Source of the DNA: Chondrus crispus
Lineage: Eukaryota; Rhodophyta; Florideophyceae; Gigartinales; Gigartinaceae
Reading direction: 5' to 3'
Assembly: GCF_000350225.1 (NCBI RefSeq)
Contig: NW_005178956.1
Location: 173,023 to 237,022, forward strand
Length of the DNA: 64,000 bases
The position numbers were made by a program, and so were the translations under genes. Below the pieces are notes generated by a model, which saw only the letters and a list, made by a program, of their open reading frames with translations, did no database searches and was not told the origin of the DNA. How positions within the stretch are numbered: the first letter of the stretch is position 1; every line of letters starts with the position of its first letter. Of the stretch, positions 42,764 to 52,463 are shown in pieces.

Positions 42764-44408
42764 TGTAGTGCAATAATGGGCTCTACAGGGGGGTGGAACG
42801 AAAGGAAATCCATAAGGTATAACAAAGTAGTCCGGATTGGGGGACACACATGTGAATATTTGCACAGTATTATTTTAATTATTTGTTTTAATTTAGTTAC
42901 ATTAGATTAGATTTAGGATCTAGCGCCGCGAGCTACCGTAGTGGCTTCGGCGGGGCGATATATAACTTAGCCCATTGACCACCAAGTCAGTAAAGGTAAC
43001 CCGAGTTGCCGGATGTGGTACAATTGCCAAGTGGCGCTATTGTACCAGGCGGGCGCCAGGGGCCTCGCCGAGTACAGTAGTAAGATGTTAACCGATACGG
43101 TGCATACGTGGCCGGCACGTGTAGATGTGGCCACGTGGGAGTCCACGTGTAGTTAGTGGCACCAGCTAGTGCAGGTGTACACGTGGTGCGCGACCGATCG
43201 GTGGGTTAGTACAGTAGTCATTTTTGGTTACCGTAAGCTACAGTAAGCTGGCTACACTATGTGCAGCTACTGTAGTCCGTCCGGTGCCACCGCCTTACTA
43301 GGGGTATAAGATAGGGGGCACCGGGCTGGAGGTAAACCGAGGCAAGCACGCCTCCCCTTAATTCCTACCCTAGTCCTTTCTCCGTACGGTTAACCGTAAG
43401 ACCTTCAGGTTTCCAGCTCGCCACCGGTCGTACTGCTCTACACCCCAGTACGACTGCGCGTGTCCTGCGTAGTGTACCTCCCTCGTCCAGTGCTTTCTAC
43501 CGTTCCGGATAATTCTACCTGACGCTCCAGTGTAGCGGTCCCCCAGGCTCCCTCATTTTTAGGTACAGCCTGTCCTTTTCCGTTTACGGTTTAGCGTCCC
43601 TACGGTTGTACCACACCGGAGTTAGATCTCGCCTTCGTCGAAGACTGCTTCCGTTCACGCGACGCGCTTCACTTCTACGCTGCTAACGACATCCTCTATT
43701 GCTCGGGGTCCCCTTTCCTTATCCTATTACTTTTCTATCTGTAATTCCTATCCTTTTCAATCTCCTCATCTATTTTTCCTTTCATTGTGTTGGTTCCATT
43801 GGAGTCGGTCGCGACCGATCCGGTGTTGGTGTGATTGCTATCGGGCTGCACGTAGGTCGTAGCGCTGCTACAGTGTCCTGTTCCGTCGGAAGGCTGTGGC
43901 AACGACGCCTCCTTCGAAGGTCATATCATACAAGACAGTGTTGGTGCCATGAGCTGCGATTGTGATCGCATTGGTGTCGGTGTTTCGCCATCGGGCAACA
44001 CGTTGGTCGTAGCGTTGCTACATAGTTACGTTCCCGTCGGGTGGTGCTAATCGAGCCCCCGTCGAAGACCTTGAATTATACGCAAGGTGCTGAAGACGCT
44101 CGTCGAGCATTGGCCTTACAACCCAGCGAACCGCGGTTACATTCTCGTACACAAGCCCAACCCGCACTCGCCGAGCACTCAAGTCTTCACAAGTCTCTAC
44201 CACCATTATTCTCCCGGGCCGGGCATCTTTCCTTACCCCCCCCGTCGGAGTTGAGCCACCGTGGGCCGCAAGCCCACACAAGGGGAAAGGGAGTCTCAAA
44301 CGATCCGTAGCGCGTGCCATCGACAGTGGTTGTTTCTGTTGCTGTTTTTCTTTTTTTTTGTTTGACAGTCGGACTGTGTTCGCGGCCTGCCATGCACATT
44401 GCACTACA
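42764..44408 (+). repeat. G3 3' LTR, split by a nested solo LTR
   Basis: Starts TGTAGTGCAAT and ends ATTGCACTACA (44398-44408). The apparent length of 1645 bp includes a nested 602-bp element plus its 5-bp duplication; without it the LTR is 1038 bp, like the other family members (963 and 1098 bp). Confidence 0.88.
43014..43615. repeat. Nested solo LTR, family S2 (602 bp)
   Basis: Ends TGTGGTACAA... and ...TTGTACCACA, flanked by a perfect duplication CCGGA (43009-43013 and 43616-43620). The surrounding LTR sequence aligns to 24595-25692 across the junction once it is removed. It has four CACGTG palindromes (43116, 43132, 43144, 43180). Confidence 0.9.
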
Positions 44409-44771
44409 TAAAGTCCTTTGGACTTACAGGCTGTAATTGCTACCTCCTCATGTTCTGCCATGGCCCAGCATCCATTCTTTCCGAATCGAATTGTGAATCC
44501 TTCGTCACACAGTTCACAAATTAAATTCACATCTAATCCAGGTACGTACAGTGCATCCTTGAGCACCACATAACGGCGGATGGCGCCATTTGCCCTACCA
44601 CGTAGTACAGTATTGACGTGAACATCTCCTTGCAGTGTGGCATCAATTGTTCTGCCATCTCCCAAGACAATTCGACGGGTGGCAGCTTTACGAGAGTTTA
44701 AGAGCAAACTTGAATCATGAACCATGTGATCGGAGGCACCTGAGTTCATGATAAACAACTCTGAGTCCTTG
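44409..44771 (-). pseudogene. C2 protease and pre-integrase fragment
   Basis: Encodes KDSELFIMNSGASDHMVHDS, the Copia protease site, but the catalytic aspartate is asparagine (N-S-G-A-S instead of D-S-G-A-S; AAC instead of GAC). Downstream VLKDALYVPGLDVNLICELC and ITACKSKGLY belong to the protease C-part and pre-integrase region. The fragment ends at the G3 LTR border. The change is one G-to-A step, so it may be a decay mutation. Confidence 0.8.
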
Positions 44772-46523
44772 CTAGTGTCTATTTGACATTGAAATAGTCT
44801 CATTTGAGGTCCGAAAAATCTCAAATGAGCCCATTCAAATCTCATCGCGTACTGCTCTCGCCCTAGCTGGACACCGCTCCCTGACTGTTCATCTTTCTTT
44901 ACCCTGGAAGACAGGAGAGGAACGAAATATTACCAATGGACAGAAACGCCTCTGCAAGGTCAATGAGCTGATAATTCGCGCGCATAGTCTGTTTGTCGAG
45001 CAGAGAATGAAAATATGCACATGTAGTAAGCACCAATTCGACTATTGACAACTTTCTATATAACTGTAACATACCACGAGCTCTCCCAAAGTTTACTGAG
45101 CCCATATGGAGCTAATGGCATTTGTTTAGATGATTTTCGAAGCAGTATCGCTCTGTTTGTGAGTGACATATGAAAGACTCCCTATCAGCATCATCTAAGC
45201 AGGAGGAACACACCCACTTACTCTTCTTTGCACACAATTTGCACTTCTTTTGAAGGCGACCTGACCTGAAATTACCATCTGTATCCCTGCGGCGCTTTTT
45301 CGTGGGAGTAAGATGAGCAGCCGTACCGCTGCGAGGGAGCATTTTAGGAACCATTGGTTCCCACCCATCTCTGCACCGCAGCCCAGTGTCATCAAACCTG
45401 TTCCGAACTAGTTCTGTAGCCAATGCACACCAGAATTGATGCTTCTTCATGACAGGACGTCCTCCACGACCTCCTTCGTACAGTACGAAAGCGTCACTTG
45501 TTATCACACTAATAAGTGAGCAGTTCATCCTAAAACTCCAGTCCTTTGTTTCCACGGATTTTTCGAGATCAATGCTATCCTGTCTGATGCGGTTGTGTCT
45601 GTCAATCGAATCACAAGCACCGTAATATTGAAATGCCAACTGCGGCATCTCAACTTGAAGTACCATCCGACACGCACTATCTGTAAACTGACGCCATCTT
45701 ACCCTCTCCTGCAGCACAGTACGCGAAGTACTACCGACGGTCGGTACAAAGTGTCGTCTTGTCCGGTCCAGCCAACAAACGGCTGCAATGTCCTTTTGAT
45801 CACAGCTACTCAGCCGGAGGTTACTGATTAGCTTTTTATAGTTTCCCTTCTCAAAAAGCTGCTGATTATTGAAATATCCCATGGGAAATCTTTTTGTACA
45901 TGATTTGATGACAGCAGTAAATCGCAGATTTTTTTCCAGCAATGTTTCCGCCGCCTCCACCGATGCATAATAGCTATCTGCACATACTATTCGCTCTTTG
46001 TCATTCCACGGCGTACATAAATCAACCAATATTTTTGTACCATGGTTAAGTGCTTCATGTGATTGGCTACTGATACGTGCCGTTTCGACTGCAGATTTCA
46101 CAAGTTTTAGACCCAGCATGATTCCTAAACGGCCACAAGCGATATTTTGAATTTCCAATCCGTTCTCGGGTTTGCGGTCAAGGGCCACATAATGTGGCGA
46201 TCCAACGTCAATCCATGAGCCTCCCAACCCATACCAGCGCGAAATGGACTCGTCTACACACAGCAGCTCAGACGGAGTAACATGCTGGAGACGATGCTGG
46301 TTAATAGCATCAACGAAACCTTCACATAACTGCCATTGACGCTCTTCTGTATATGTCTCCGCGTGTGCTTGAGACTGCCGACTAAATCTTATACAGCGTA
46401 GTAGCGACTCGAACCTCACCCGCGACATCACTCTTGAAAAATTTGGCACGCTCAGAAAATCTGAATGGGACTGCTGGCTCCAGAGCTCACGTCGTTCAGA
46501 AAACTTCACCCGTGTCATCAGTA

Positions 46524-47456
46524 CAGTGAACCCTCTCGATATGGATACGCTCGGTGGACGTAATCCATATCCATTTGCGGAGGATATTCACATCCGGAGA
46601 CCGTATCATAACGTATCATAACGGTGTCACGGTGCATCTCTCAGAATGTCTGTGCTTTACTTAAAAAATGTATCTAAATGTATTGAATGCGCTCTGCTTG
46701 CGTAGTTATAAGATGACCTGTGATGTTTACCCTATTTGCAAATTGGACAGAGACCCAAGCTGCGACTGCGCGTTCGAGATATGGGCTGGTAACCGACGCG
46801 GAGCGCTTGAACTTTTTTGTAGAGATATCGGGACGAAAACCATACTTTCCGTTGATGATGCGGGACATGACAGCTTGAGCAGAAGTTTAGAAAGGGAAAA
46901 CTGTACTGAGGCCCACCTCGCAAGGGCGCTTTGTGACGTCTGCTCCTTGCTCTTTTTGCGCCGTTGGAACTCTGCACATATTTGTTGCTTTTGGGCGAGG
47001 TTAAGCTCAGAGCGCTTCATCGACGATTGTCGCTTGACGGGGGCAGATGGCTACGGTGCTGACAACACACAATGTTTGCGATCAGAGGAGATTTATTGGG
47101 GGGGACCAACAGGAGTATATGCTAGAAAGATGTTTTTGTAGAGAATGATGATAACTGCGAAGCCTCAGACGGGGATTGGAATTTATTGAACAGATTGTGG
47201 ACGGGTGATCAAGAATGAACGGTTATGGGGTAACTTGTGCCTTGGCCGTTCAAAAGAAACCATAAAATGCGTTTTAAGTAGGAGGGGTCTGTATGATATG
47301 CTTATTTCACATTGAACCCGATATCCAATTGAGGAATATTCCACAGACATTGTTTTTTGGTAAAAATTTGTAAGCTACGGAGTCCGTCGCTCGACTTTTT
47401 ATCGGTTTACGGAGGATATCCATATGGAGAATGATCCTTATCGGGAGGGTTCACTG
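46524..47456. mobile_element. pogo/Tigger-like element (933 bp), internally deleted
   Basis: Inverted ends CAGTGAACCCTCTCGATA (46524) and the complement of CAGTGAACCCTCCCGATA (47456), flanked by TA on both sides (46522-46523, 47457-47458), the Tc1/mariner-pogo target. Ends starting CAGTGAACC are typical of the pogo branch. It sits inside the piggyBac transposase gene, whose frame is continuous across the TA. Confidence 0.88.
46727..47020 (-). pseudogene. CENP-B-type N-terminal helix-turn-helix of a pogo transposase
   Basis: ATG 47020 opens MKRSELNLAQKQQICAEFQR followed by QTSQSALARWASVQFSLSKL, the pattern of the CENP-B N-terminal DNA-binding domain in pogo/Tigger transposases (R-x-x-L-x-x-x-Q-K-x-x-I-C ... 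Q-x-x-L-A-x-W). The rest of the 97-residue frame is not recognisable and the DDE domain is absent, consistent with internal deletion. Confidence 0.75.
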
Positions 47457-48482
47457 TAGAAGTATACCGATAAACTTAAGTATACCGATAAACTTAAGTA
47501 TTTCGCCTGCAGAGGTATCCAAGCAATTCTCAGCACGAAGGTTGTGGTTTGTAAGTGAAACAATAAGCGGAAGATGACTAATTGGGAACATGGCGAGAAA
47601 GTAGTCATACGGTTTCATGTGTTCAGGAGCGATCCCTTGCTTGATGACAGTTCCATCTGGGCACAGTACACTCCATGAAAACTTTCGAACAGCCCCATTC
47701 AGAAACTCGCCTGAAGCTCCAAGTTTCCATTTTTGATTATGTGCCACGTAAGTTTCGGATTCTGAGCTGTCTCCAATGGTGGACATTTCAATCTGACCAA
47801 TTGAAGGTGGTGATAGTGGCGGGGTTGATCTGGCTGTGGGGCTATGTTGTGTGTTATGCACGTCATCTGCGTGACGATCATGGCTCATCGGGGGGGCTCG
47901 AGTTGAGGGCGAAGAGGGACGTTGTGCTGATTGGCCACTAAAGTCATTTTCTAAGATGTCAAGTGGATCTCTGTCTGGTTCGCGCCCTATTGAAGCTACG
48001 CAGCCTGCCTTGACGGATCCAAGAGGCAATGTGGCATACTTTTTTCCAGTTCCAATAAGAAAAACACATCGAAGATGGTTGTATTTTCTGCCTTCACAAA
48101 TTTTGGCAGCACTTCCAGCACACGCCCTTCCAACTTAACGGACTTGTAGCCTGTCCCAAATATGTTGCGGGTTTCGATAGGGCGTAGATCCCGTGGTGCC
48201 ACGCAGTTGACATATGCGCCGCCAGTGAGACGACTGTCTTTGGCCATTTTTGGGACTGAGAAATTTTTGAGCTTCCTCGTCTCAAGTTTTCGTATGTCTC
48301 TGGACAAATATAGGTCAGATGCTATGGTTAAAAGGTGCTGAGTGTAAGGAAAAGGGGGCGGGAAAGTGTATGGCTCACCGTTAGGGACAGTTTGGGGGTT
48401 TAGGCCTTTTGGCGGGATTGGAAAACGATGCCTCAATAGAGGAAATAGCCTCATTTGAGGTGACTTGTCAAATAGACACTAG

Positions 48483-49351
48483 AGGAGCTCTCGCCTATTG
48501 AGGCCGTCAAGAGGAGCGTGGATCTACTCAATTGTGCACTGCGTCTGTGGTCGCCTTTGCCGGTCAGAAGGCGATTCTCTCTCCTTCCCTCTTTGACCCT
48601 CTGAGCGCAGTTCCTTGATAGATGCCCGCGTTTGTTACAGTTGTAGCATACTGTAGTCTCCTGTATGTGTCTCTTTTGATGCCAACTTCCGCGGTGCTTT
48701 GTACGCGCCGCCCTGAGAACTCGTTCTCCGGCCTTGGGGTTGCTCGCCACAGATGAGCTATTGTTGTTCCACTGCTGTTCTTCGTATTCTTGCAACAGAC
48801 GCGCAGTGACGCTTTCCCAGGACAGATTCTGTCTTGTACTCTGTAGCGCAGCAACTATGTGACCAAAGGGTGATTTACTCTTCTCACCAAATGACGCCAA
48901 AAGCATGGCCACCTGCATTTGCTCAGGAAAGGCGTGACCCATTCCCTCAATGCGTATAAAGATCTCCTCAAATGCGTCGACAAAATCCGACACTGCCTGA
49001 CCATCATAGCGCAGTCGACCAAGTTTCGCTTGTAGTTGCACCTGTGTCGCCATATTAGAAACAGCGTACCGTTCTTGCAAGCGGTTCCACATCCGGTGCG
49101 GGTTTGCTCTGTCAGCAAGGCAAACTCGAAGAGGTTTTAGCATCAAGGCCCTGCATTATGATAGCTCGGGCCTTGGCAACCTTCAGCTTTCTGGCTTCAT
49201 CCAATTCTTGTGTTCCGTCTGCAATAAAGTCATCCCTTACGACGATGAGCACTTCCTGAGCCTCCAGGGCGGCCTCTGTCCTCGCAGACCATAGATTAAA
49301 GTCTTCACCGGGTCGTCCATAAAATGTATAGACACGTTTGTTGCCCTCCAT
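48483..49351 (-). pseudogene. C2 gag with zinc knuckle
   Basis: ATG at 49351 (MEGNKRVYTFYGRPGEDFNL, with W-S-A-R-T-E as in the UBN2-type gag start). After a one-base shift near 49135 it continues LKPLRVCLADRANPHRMWNR, QLQAKLGRLRYDGQAVSDFV, FGHIVAALQSTRQNLSWESV and the CCHC knuckle C-YNC-NKRGH-LSRN-C. It ends at the piggyBac insertion. Nucleocapsid role as in other Copia elements. Confidence 0.85.
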
Positions 49352-49439
49352 GGTCGGTTAAGACCATACAAGACCTGCGAGAATCTTGCAAAATCATTAG
49401 ACTCTGAGACGAGGTAAAGAGCGTTTTCTCCTTCTGAAC

Positions 49440-49574
49440 CAAATAACCAAAACAGACTTCAATCGAATTTGGACACGACTTGGTGCCTTCTTTAATTCTG
49501 GAGACAGGCTAGGTCTCCCTTTATAGAACTGTAGACGCAACGCTAACTACTCACAACAGTGGTGTTCGCGAACA
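49440..49574 (-). repeat. Probable C2 5' LTR (inner edge uncertain)
   Basis: Read on the minus strand, TGTTCGCGAACACCACTG begins at 49574 and a TATAAAGG box lies about 55 bases on. No second LTR copy exists in the window, so the inner boundary cannot be fixed and the call rests on position relative to gag. Confidence 0.4.
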
Positions 49575-49856
49575 TTCCTAGACTACAGTAATTGTAATTA
49601 CACATCATCGACGTAAACCAAACTAGAAGGATAAGAGTACAAATGTGTAAAGGACTGGAGAGCTCGTACGATGCATTTCTGCGATCCCCGTGGATGAGTT
49701 GAAACTGACTGCCAACGCATTTGCACCTTCCCCAAAATATACACACGCCAAAAACCCATCAGGACAGTAATTAACCGGATCCTCGTCGGGTGCCTGTGGG
49801 ATCACAACCAGTGCTTACGTCAATCCTGCCTCGCATCAGGGACCTGCTTCAACTGT
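49575..49856. other. 3' flank of the secreted-protein gene, nothing recognised
   Basis: Under 300 bp of unique sequence between C2 and the stop codon of the secreted protein gene; may hold its 3' untranslated region. Confidence 0.3.
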
Positions 49857-50849
49857 CTAGATGCTGTAGAAGGATTTTTGGCATTTGTGCATACACCGGC
49901 GCGAGCTACCCAAGCTGCATCTACAAAAACGTCTGCAGCATCTCCTATTGATATCATTCACTCGTCTACGAGCGAATCGACCTCGAGCGAATCGACCCCG
50001 GGCGTACGGAGGACGTCTACACCTTCTAAGCTGCCGAACACAAGCAGATATATTTCTCCCAGGCCGTGGGCCATGAGGTTTGTCCGCAACTGGAGTAGAA
50101 GATGCTGTAGGAGTTACACTCACAGAAGGAGAAAGACTCGGAGTTTCACTCGCAGAAGGAGAAAGAGTCGGTGTCGGGGTGGCAGATGGCGTGGTGGTCG
50201 GACTCGGTGAAGAAGATGCTGTAGGAGTTACACTCACAGCAGGAGAAAGACTCGGAGTTACACTCGCAGAAGGAGAAAGAGTCGGAGTTACACTCGCAGA
50301 AGGAGAAAGAGTCGGTGTCGGGGTGGCAGATGGCGTGGTGGTCGGACTCGGTGACGGTTTCTCTCCGCAGAAAATCCGTGCGACCTCGGCCATGAATGAT
50401 TGTGAAAGCCTATTGCCAACACTGACATCGAGGCACTCCGCGTCGGAAACCGAAGCACCTTCCGAAATGAAGTCAGCCGTGGTCTGGTCCAGGAAGAGTT
50501 GACCGTACTCTTCCGCACAATCGCCGTCGAAATCTACCCTGCGTATCCGTTCGGAGGTCCCACAATATAAGCAAGCTCCCCTATCCGATATAGTTCCGCC
50601 GATTGCGCAGTTATCGAGGACGGTATCGCTGGATCTCAGAGAATATATGTCGAGCTGTATATCGCACACACTTCCACAGTTGGGGATGGCTAGGTTTTCG
50701 TTGCACTCCAGGTTGAGAGCTTCACAGACGACGGAAATTTCGGGGAATCGCTGCGTGATGGACGAAAGTTGAGAATGTGCTGGTACTGCAGATAGCAGCC
50801 ATGTCATGAGTACCACGATGAGAGATAGCTTGGTTGTCTTCACAGCCAT
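49857..50849 (-). CDS. Secreted Ser/Thr/Pro-repeat, Cys-rich protein
   Basis: Intact minus-strand gene. I choose ATG 50849 because it gives a standard signal peptide: MAVKTTKLSLIVVLMTWLLS then AVPAHSQ, with a likely cleavage after A-H-S; an upstream ATG at 50900 would add 17 polar residues. The mature part starts with about 130 residues carrying some eight cysteines (VVCEALNLECNE, CGSVCDIQ, CLYCGT), followed by a repeat region of T-P-T-L-S-P-S-A-S-V units (two higher-order copies) likely to be O-glycosylated, and a basic, Cys-rich C-terminal tail (RRCCRRFCRC). Extracellular or cell-wall location is inferred; no enzyme domain is seen. Short tandem repeats at 50100-50360 underlie the protein repeats. 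Confidence 0.8.
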   Translation of the reverse strand: MAVKTTKLSLIVVLMTWLLSAVPAHSQLSSITQRFPEISVVCEALNLECNENLAIPNCGSVCDIQLDIYSLRSSDTVLDNCAIGGTISDRGACLYCGTSERIRRVDFDGDCAEEYGQLFLDQTTADFISEGASVSDAECLDVSVGNRLSQSFMAEVARIFCGEKPSPSPTTTPSATPTPTLSPSASVTPTLSPSASVTPSLSPAVSVTPTASSSPSPTTTPSATPTPTLSPSASETPSLSPSVSVTPTASSTPVADKPHGPRPGRNISACVRQLRRCRRPPYARGRFARGRFARRRVNDINRRCCRRFCRCSLGSSRRCMHKCQKSFYSI

Positions 50850-51259
50850 TGTTGATTTGATGGTCAATGTAGAAGAAGACGGGATCCTCACGCAAGACAA
50901 CCTTCTTCGAGTGAACTCTCTGAAGCAATTTCCACACTGAGAAGCGGTTCTCTACCTGAGCGGGGTCTTGGCTGAAATGTGGGGAGGGGAGAGGAGGCAA
51001 GCAGGACAGACCACAATTTATATACACAACGTTTTGTGAGCGACCTAACCGTTCATCCTCCGTTTTCTCGCAAATTAGATACACCCACGCAAAATGCAGC
51101 TGCTGTGTACAGGCAGGCCTGCTTCAGTTGTATTTCGATGTACACACGTTGCTGTGGACACGATCACATGACCGACACAGAAAGGTGTCGAGATCAATGA
51201 ATACAGTTGTTCAGATGCGATGGAAAAATGAAATCTGATTCTGACCATCACGCAGTGCA

Positions 51260-52463
51260 CACAGCAAGCGCGTCTAGAAAGGTAGGAGGCTGCTGGATGC
51301 ACTCAATGTATAGAGAGTCTCAACGTATTGATACAATACCTATGATGCATGTGTATACAGTATACGAGAGAGTGTCTCTATCGAAGATTACCCGGCTTGT
51401 TTGATTGTGCCCGTGATTAAGAAAAGAGCGTGAGTGGAAGAAGAGTGTGAAATGTAGATACTTGACCCGTTGCTGGGCATCTACAAACAGAACAATCTAA
51501 TCTGTACATACTGTATGTCCAAACGACAAGTTAGCAAAACCTGACGTGTAGCGTAGTTTGCGGCCTAAAAAGATGGCGTACGAGGATAGGCAAGGAGACA
51601 GAAGGGAGCTGAACGCAATAAAGGGCAAGGCGGCACAGCAAGCGCGTCCAGAAAGGTAGGAGGCTGCTGGATGCACTCGATGCGTAGAGAGTCTCAACGT
51701 ATTGCTACTATACCTATGATGCATGTGTATATACGAGAGAGTGTCGCTATCGAGGATTGCCAGGCTTGTTTGATTGTGCCCATGAAAAAAAAAGCGTGAT
51801 TGGAAAAAGAATGTGAAATGTAGATGCTTGACCCGTTGCTTTTAGATTGTTCTGTTTGTAGATGCTTGACCCGTTGCTGCTGGGCATCTACAAACAGAAC
51901 AATCTAAAAGTGGCTATGGAAGTGCATCTCATATTCAAAATGCTTTATGCAATGCGCAATGTGCAACACGCAATGTTTTCGATTTTCACTGCCTTAGAAA
52001 TGAGGGTCCACTGTCGCCGATCTCTAATGTTTTCATGTTCATACCGTATACGTTGCTCACACCCGAATAAACGCTACGATCGGCTCGTGCTGCAACACCT
52101 TCCCACATTCCCATTATTGCTACCTGTTTCAGGGCGCTCAGCGTACACGCCCGGTTCGCACGTACGTCTTCAAGGGCTCTCACCCTTGAGGACTTGTCTG
52201 CGTTTATCTCGTGACCTCAATCTTTCTCCGTCATACCCTCTCGTGTGGTAGAGTCGTTGCCATTTGCGCAAACTATCTCGCTTCCAATTCGCGAGCTAGA
52301 ACTTGTCCTTAGTCTTTGCCCTAAACCTAATTTGTGCATACTGTATGTCCAAACGATAAGTTGGCAAAACCTGACGTGTGGCGTAGTTTGCGGCCTAAAA
52401 AGATGGCGTACGAGGATAGGCAAGGAGACAAAAGGGAACTGAACGCAACAAAGAGCAAGGCGG
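51260..52463. repeat. Two interleaved local duplications
   Basis: Block P (AGCAAGCGCGTC...TGACCCGTTGCT) occurs at about 51262-51480 and 51636-51840. Block Q (CATACTGTATGTCCAAACG...GCAAAGGCGG-type end) occurs at 51503-51633 and 52333-52463. All copies are direct and 85-95% alike by eye. None contains a recognisable gene. Confidence 0.75.
51840..51909. repeat. Perfect 25-bp foldback
   Basis: The arm at 51840-51864 (starts TTTTAGATTG, ends GTAGATG) is perfectly complementary to 51885-51909, with a 20-base loop. The arm sequence also occurs once, in one orientation, at 51480-51501. It looks like a template-switch product made during local duplication. Confidence 0.85.

Larger units (their letters stand above)
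31187..44408 (+). mobile_element. Ty3/Gypsy retrotransposon G3, 5'-truncated, with long 3' region
   Basis: Plus-strand chromodomain Gypsy of the G1 family. It begins inside gag with no LTR, then has gag, protease, RT, RNase H, integrase, a frameshifted chromodomain, about 3 kb of non-coding DNA, an antisense ORF (42638-40113), a polypurine tract (42752-42763) and the 3' LTR (42764-44408). Two younger solo LTRs sit inside it, at 40778-41430 and 43014-43615. The 3' LTR end abuts Copia C2 at 44409. The bases outside the two ends cannot form a target duplication because the 5' end is truncated. Confidence 0.88.
45112..48247 (-). pseudogene. piggyBac transposase, split and frameshifted
   Basis: ATG 48247 opens MAKDSRLTGGAYVNCVAPRD. 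One A is missing from an A-run near 48040; the frame continues (KLGASGEFLNGAV, YFLAMFPISHLPLIVSLTNH) to 47459, where the pogo-like element is inserted after GIL. It resumes at 46521 in the same frame with MTRVKFSERRELWSQQSH, SRVMSRVRFESLLRCIRF. The catalytic core follows: LLCVDESISRWYG (first Asp), IVCADSYYASVEAAE (second), YYGACDSIDRHNRIR (third). The C-terminus is the Cys/His-rich zinc domain usual for the family (CKLCAKKSK-WVCSSC, CHSQTERYC, HLNKCH). This DDE_Tnp_1_7 protein would cut and join at a 4-bp target. Only the frameshift and the insertion disable it. Confidence 0.88.
44776..48478 (-). mobile_element. piggyBac-superfamily transposon with CTAG flanks
   Basis: Terminal inverted repeats TGTCTATTTGACA (44776) and TGTCAAATAGACA (48478), both followed inward by CTCAAATGAG-type subterminal repeats, and flanked by CTAG on both sides (44772-44775, 48479-48482). 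It encodes a piggyBac transposase on the minus strand, itself split by a pogo-like element at 46524-47456. piggyBac elements normally use TTAA; CTAG is another palindromic tetramer. The Copia reading frame is restored exactly on removal, so the boundaries are firm. Confidence 0.88.
44409..49574 (-). mobile_element. Ty1/Copia retrotransposon C2, 5' part, minus strand
   Basis: Minus strand from 49574 down: probable 5' LTR, gag (49351-48483), protease start (44771-44409). Between the last two lies a 3.7-kb piggyBac element (44776-48478). Removing it and one copy of the CTAG duplication joins gag to protease in frame. At 44409 C2 is cut by the G3 LTR; integrase, RT and the 3' LTR are not found anywhere in the window. 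Confidence 0.8.

Noticed and set aside
50090-50360. Short direct repeats as a CRISPR array
   Set aside because: The repeats are contiguous coding repeats without unique spacers, in a eukaryotic gene.
50080-50502. Plus-strand ORF with G-V-x-L-x-E-G-E-R repeats
   Set aside because: Mirror image of the Thr/Ser/Pro repeats of the secreted protein gene, which has a signal peptide and full-length reading.
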